From Hyphomicrobiales bacterium (lineage in GTDB: Bacteria > Pseudomonadota > Alphaproteobacteria > Rhizobiales > Aestuariivirgaceae): a stretch of 7,089 nt of DNA. The notes beneath the pieces were generated by a model that saw only the letters and a program-made list of their open reading frames with translations, did no database searches and had not been told where the DNA came from. Both the position numbers and the translations under genes were made by a program. Shown here in pieces: positions 5,244 through 7,089 of the stretch. The first letter of the stretch is position 1. Each line of letters begins with the position of its first letter. The stretch is taken from contig JAIBJH010000175.1 in the NCBI GenBank assembly GCA_020029455.1, positions 1 to 7,089 of the forward strand. Reading direction: 5' to 3'.

Positions 5244-5290
5244 GGTGTGCGAGCGCCAAAGTTGCATGACTTTGGCGTGTAAAGCACACC
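5244..5290 (+). promoter_or_regulatory. Two-tier hairpin leader upstream of rpmI
   Basis: The outer stem GGTGTGC (5244-5250) pairs with GCACACC (5284-5290), 7 bp. The inner stem CGCCAAAG (5254-5261) pairs with CTTTGGCG (5270-5277), 8 bp, capped by TTGCATGA. Between them is an asymmetric internal loop of GAG against TGTAAA. All 15 pairs are Watson-Crick. The element ends 36 nt before the rpmI start and has no T-run, so it is not a simple terminator. L20 represses its own operon through mRNA structure in Bacillus and E. coli, so an autoregulatory site is a natural hypothesis; I do not recognise this as a named leader family. Confidence 0.55.
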
Positions 5291-5326
5291 ACAAATAAGA
5301 ATCTAACTATCTGAAAGGATTAGAAA

Positions 5327-5536
5327 ATGCCCAAGATGAAGACCAAGAGCTCGGCCAAAAAGCGCTTCAAGTTCACGGCCAGCGGCAAGGTGAAGGCCGG
5401 CGGTGCAGGCAAGCAACACGGCATGATCAAGCGCTCCAACAAGCAGATCCGCAACCAGCGCGGCACCATGGTTCTGGCCCCCGGCGATGCCGGCCTCGTC
5501 AGGATCCATATGCCATACTCGTCCAAGCACAATTAA
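5327..5536 (+). CDS. rpmI: 50S ribosomal protein L35 (bL35)
   Basis: A 69-residue basic protein of the large ribosomal subunit. It begins with the diagnostic MPKMKTKSSAKKRFKFTASG, continues with KVKAGGAGKQHGMIKRSNK and IRNQRGT, and ends KHN. It is a few residues longer than the usual 64-67 and its C-terminal part (VLAPGDAGLVRIHMPYSS) matches the family less closely but ends naturally. The ATG at 5327 has AAGGA (5315-5319) 7 nt upstream. It is the first gene of a translation operon: 15 bp separate its stop from the rplT start. A structured leader precedes it, suggesting feedback control. Confidence 0.97.
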   Translation: MPKMKTKSSAKKRFKFTASGKVKAGGAGKQHGMIKRSNKQIRNQRGTMVLAPGDAGLVRIHMPYSSKHN

Positions 5537-5551
5537 GAGGGAGGACGAACC

Positions 5552-6919
5552 ATGCCACGCTCCAAAGGCGGCGTTGTCGCCCGCCGTTCCCACAAGAAAG
5601 TCCTCGCCAGAGCCAAGGGCTATTTCTCGCGCCGCAAGAATGTCTTCCGCGTTGCCGTTCAGGCCGTGGAGAAGGCCGAGCAATATCAATATATCGGCCG
5701 CAAGCAGAAGAAGCGGAACTTCCGCTCGCTCTGGATCCAGCGCATCAACGCCGGCACCCGCGAACTCGGCATCACCTATGGCCGATTTATCAACGGCCTC
5801 TCCAAGGCCGGCATTGAACTCAGGGCCTCTTTTCGTTTGAGGCAACAAATGTCCCTAGAGGCATTGGAACAGGAAACACTGGCGCAGGTGAACGCTGCCG
5901 CCGATGAGGCAGCGCTCGAAGCCGTGCGCGTCTCGGCGCTGGGCAAGAAGGGCGTGATCTCCGAACGCATGAAGGCGCTTGGCGGCATGTCGCCGGAAGA
6001 GCGCAAGTCATTCGGCGCAGCGCTCAATCTTCTGAAGGACAAGGTGACGGAGGCCATCGCCGCCCGCAAGTCGGTGCTGACCCGCGCCGCGCTGGATGCG
6101 CGCCTTGTCACAGAGAAAGTCGACATCACGCTTCCTGCGCGCCACGAGTTGCGCGGCACCATCCATCCCGTGAACCAGGTCTGGGAAGAGGTGGTGCAGA
6201 TTTTCGGCGATCTTGGATTCTCCGTGGCCGAAGGCCCGCACATCGAAGACGACTTCCACAACTTCGATGCCCTCAACATGCCGCCGGAACATCCGGCGCG
6301 CCAGGAGCACGACACCTTCTATTTCAATGAGAAGGAAGATGGCACGCGCATGGTGCTGAGGACGCACACGAGCCCCGTGCAGATCCGCACAATGAAAAGT
6401 GGTGCGCCGCCCATCCGCATCATCGCGCCGGGCCGCACCTTCCGCTCCGACAGCGACATGACGCACACGCCCATGTTCAACCAGGTCGAAGCGCTGGTGA
6501 TCGACGAGGCGACGCACATGGGCCACCTCAAGTGGGTGCTGCATGAATTCTGCAAGGCCTTCTTTGAGGTGGATGACGTGAAGATGCGCTTCCGCGCCTC
6601 GCACTTTCCTTTCACCGAACCCTCCATGGAAGTGGACATTCAGTGCTCTTGGAAAGATGGTCAGGTGAAGATCGGCGAAGGCGAAAGCTGGCTTGAAATT
6701 CTAGGTTCGGGCATGGTCCATCCCAATGTCATCAAGGCCTGCGGGCTCGATCCTGCGAAATACCAGGGCTTTGCCTTCGGCATGGGCATCGACCGCATCG
6801 CCATGCTGAAATATGGCATCCCGGATTTGCGCGCCTTCTTCGACTCTGATCTGCGCTGGCTCCGCCACTATGGCTTCAAGGCGCTGAATGTGCCCACTCT
6901 GGCGGGAGGCCTATCGTGA
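5552..6919 (+). CDS. rplT-pheS: L20-PheS in-frame fusion: C-terminally truncated rplT joined to full pheS
   Basis: One uninterrupted frame of 455 codons. Residues 1-90 are ribosomal protein L20 (RRSHKKVLARAKGYFSRR, KAEQYQYIGRKQKKRNFRSL, WIQRINAGTRELGITYGRF, INGLSKAGIEL). L20 is normally about 117-135 residues; compared with E. coli L20 the last 28 or so residues, starting at the DRKILADIAV segment, are missing, and no stop follows. Residues 91-99 (RASFRLRQQ) are a linker, and Met100 starts a complete PheS. The rplT Shine-Dalgarno GGAGG (5540-5544) is good, so translation of the L20 part is expected. The lost piece is most of the end of the globular domain that contacts 23S rRNA and, in E. coli, the operon mRNA. 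Possible readings: a true deletion fusion, a damaged rplT with another copy elsewhere, or an assembly/base error. Only about 27 bases lie between the L20 homology and the pheS ATG, so a simple frameshift cannot hide the missing part. Confidence 0.75.
   Translation: MPRSKGGVVARRSHKKVLARAKGYFSRRKNVFRVAVQAVEKAEQYQYIGRKQKKRNFRSLWIQRINAGTRELGITYGRFINGLSKAGIELRASFRLRQQMSLEALEQETLAQVNAAADEAALEAVRVSALGKKGVISERMKALGGMSPEERKSFGAALNLLKDKVTEAIAARKSVLTRAALDARLVTEKVDITLPARHELRGTIHPVNQVWEEVVQIFGDLGFSVAEGPHIEDDFHNFDALNMPPEHPARQEHDTFYFNEKEDGTRMVLRTHTSPVQIRTMKSGAPPIRIIAPGRTFRSDSDMTHTPMFNQVEALVIDEATHMGHLKWVLHEFCKAFFEVDDVKMRFRASHFPFTEPSMEVDIQCSWKDGQVKIGEGESWLEILGSGMVHPNVIKACGLDPAKYQGFAFGMGIDRIAMLKYGIPDLRAFFDSDLRWLRHYGFKALNVPTLAGGLS
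5825..5848 (+). promoter_or_regulatory. Shine-Dalgarno of pheS within a small junction hairpin
   Basis: GAGG (5839-5842) lies 6 nt before the ATG at 5849, giving pheS its own initiation site inside the fused frame. GCCTC (5825-5829) can pair with GAGGC (5839-5843) around a TTTTCGTTT loop, which would cover this site until a ribosome translating the L20 part opens it. The Shine-Dalgarno is good; the regulatory role of the 5-bp stem is inference. Confidence 0.5.
5849..6919 (+). CDS. pheS: Phenylalanyl-tRNA synthetase alpha subunit (PheS), from its own start
   Basis: The 356-residue catalytic subunit of the alpha2-beta2 class II enzyme that charges tRNA-Phe in the cytosol. In PheS numbering: an N-terminal coiled-coil for tRNA binding (about 1-85, including RVSALGKKGVISERMKALGG), then FGDLGFSVAEGPHIEDDFHN and FDALNMPPEHPARQEHDTF, motif 2 region RTHTSPVQIRTM and RIIAPGRTFRSDSDMTHTPM, the Phe-pocket segment FPFTEPSMEVDIQCSW, and motif 3 GFAFGMGIDRIAMLKYG. 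The Phe-specificity alanine (equivalent to E. coli Ala294) is Ala309 in GFAFG. LEILGSGMVHPNV has Ser where Cys is usual, a minor change. Length is normal for the family, so PheS itself looks intact whether or not it is fused to L20. This start has its own GAGG. The stop overlaps the pheT start by 4 bases (GTGA). Confidence 0.93.
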   Translation: MSLEALEQETLAQVNAAADEAALEAVRVSALGKKGVISERMKALGGMSPEERKSFGAALNLLKDKVTEAIAARKSVLTRAALDARLVTEKVDITLPARHELRGTIHPVNQVWEEVVQIFGDLGFSVAEGPHIEDDFHNFDALNMPPEHPARQEHDTFYFNEKEDGTRMVLRTHTSPVQIRTMKSGAPPIRIIAPGRTFRSDSDMTHTPMFNQVEALVIDEATHMGHLKWVLHEFCKAFFEVDDVKMRFRASHFPFTEPSMEVDIQCSWKDGQVKIGEGESWLEILGSGMVHPNVIKACGLDPAKYQGFAFGMGIDRIAMLKYGIPDLRAFFDSDLRWLRHYGFKALNVPTLAGGLS

Positions 6920-7089
6920 AATTCACTCTCTCCTGGCTCAAGGACTATCTCGACACGCAGGCCACTGTCGATGAGATCGCGGCGGGACTTCTGGGTATCG
7001 GCCTCGAGGTCGAGGAAATCCATGACCGGACGAAGGAACTTGCCCCCTTCACTGTCGCCCATGTGCGCGAGGCGGCGAAACATCCCAAC
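6916..7089 (+). CDS. pheT: Phenylalanyl-tRNA synthetase beta subunit, N-terminal part
   Basis: The first 58 codons of the beta subunit, cut by the window edge (full proteins are about 800 residues). MKFTLSWLKDYLDTQATVDE and AAGLLGIGLEVEEI are the standard N-terminus, and FTVAHVREAAKHPN begins the EMAP/OB-fold tRNA-binding domain, where HPNADRL usually follows. The start is a GTG at 6916, overlapping the pheS TGA in GTGA, with GGGAGG (6904-6909) 6 nt upstream. The tight overlap favours equal production of both subunits through coupled translation. Confidence 0.95.
   Translation, partial: MKFTLSWLKDYLDTQATVDEIAAGLLGIGLEVEEIHDRTKELAPFTVAHVREAAKHPN

Noticed and set aside
5816..5850. Simple frameshift hiding the L20 C-terminal tail
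   Set aside because: Only about 27 bases separate the L20 homology from the pheS ATG; none of the frames there encodes anything like the DRK-LADIAV segment, so the tail is absent rather than shifted.
6008..6604. 198-residue - strand frame opposite pheS
   Set aside because: Antisense shadow of a highly conserved gene; no own signals.

Overview
The window looks like chromosomal DNA of an alphaproteobacterium, probably Hyphomicrobiales (Rhizobiales)-like. The support is moderately high GC, alphaproteobacterial-type L35, L20 and PheS sequences, the rpmI-rplT-pheS-pheT order, and an arginine-rich, Tat-exported small protein of a kind I recall from rhizobial relatives. No insertion sequence, CRISPR array, phage gene or integrase is visible. 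Genus and species cannot be set from this sequence alone.

Layout, left to right. (a) The 3' end of an unidentified + strand gene (1-195). (b) A tRNA-Ser(GGA) gene on the - strand with its own good promoter. (c) A + strand pair: msrA (methionine sulfoxide repair) and, 25 bp later, a MarR-family regulator with a Cys/His-rich tail. (d) Converging on that pair with only 9 bp between, a - strand pair: a Bcr/CflA-type MFS exporter and a cupin protein, joined by a TTGA stop/start overlap. (e) Divergent from the exporter, a small gene for a Tat-signal protein that has an acidic repeat followed by a block with 21 Arg in 34 residues; an unusual inverted repeat follows it. (f) A - strand pair of ArsR-type repressor and SRPBCC/AHSA1 protein, overlapping by ATGA. 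(g) The + strand translation operon rpmI, rplT, pheS, pheT (the last cut by the window edge), preceded by a strong two-tier hairpin leader.

The most striking observation is in (g). The L20 reading frame keeps only about its first 90 residues, lacks the roughly 28 C-terminal residues of a normal L20, has no stop codon, and runs in frame through a 9-residue linker into a complete PheS, giving one 455-codon frame (5552-6919). pheS keeps its own Shine-Dalgarno and ATG at the junction. The choices are a real deletion fusion, a broken rplT backed by another copy, or a sequence or assembly error. A single-base change in a TTTT run would remove the fusion but would not restore the missing L20 tail.

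How the genes work together: msrA plus the Cys-tailed MarR suggests an oxidative-stress unit (inference). The exporter-cupin and ArsR-AHSA1 pairs are typical translationally coupled two-gene units. The rpmI operon supplies two large-subunit ribosomal proteins and both subunits of phenylalanyl-tRNA synthetase.
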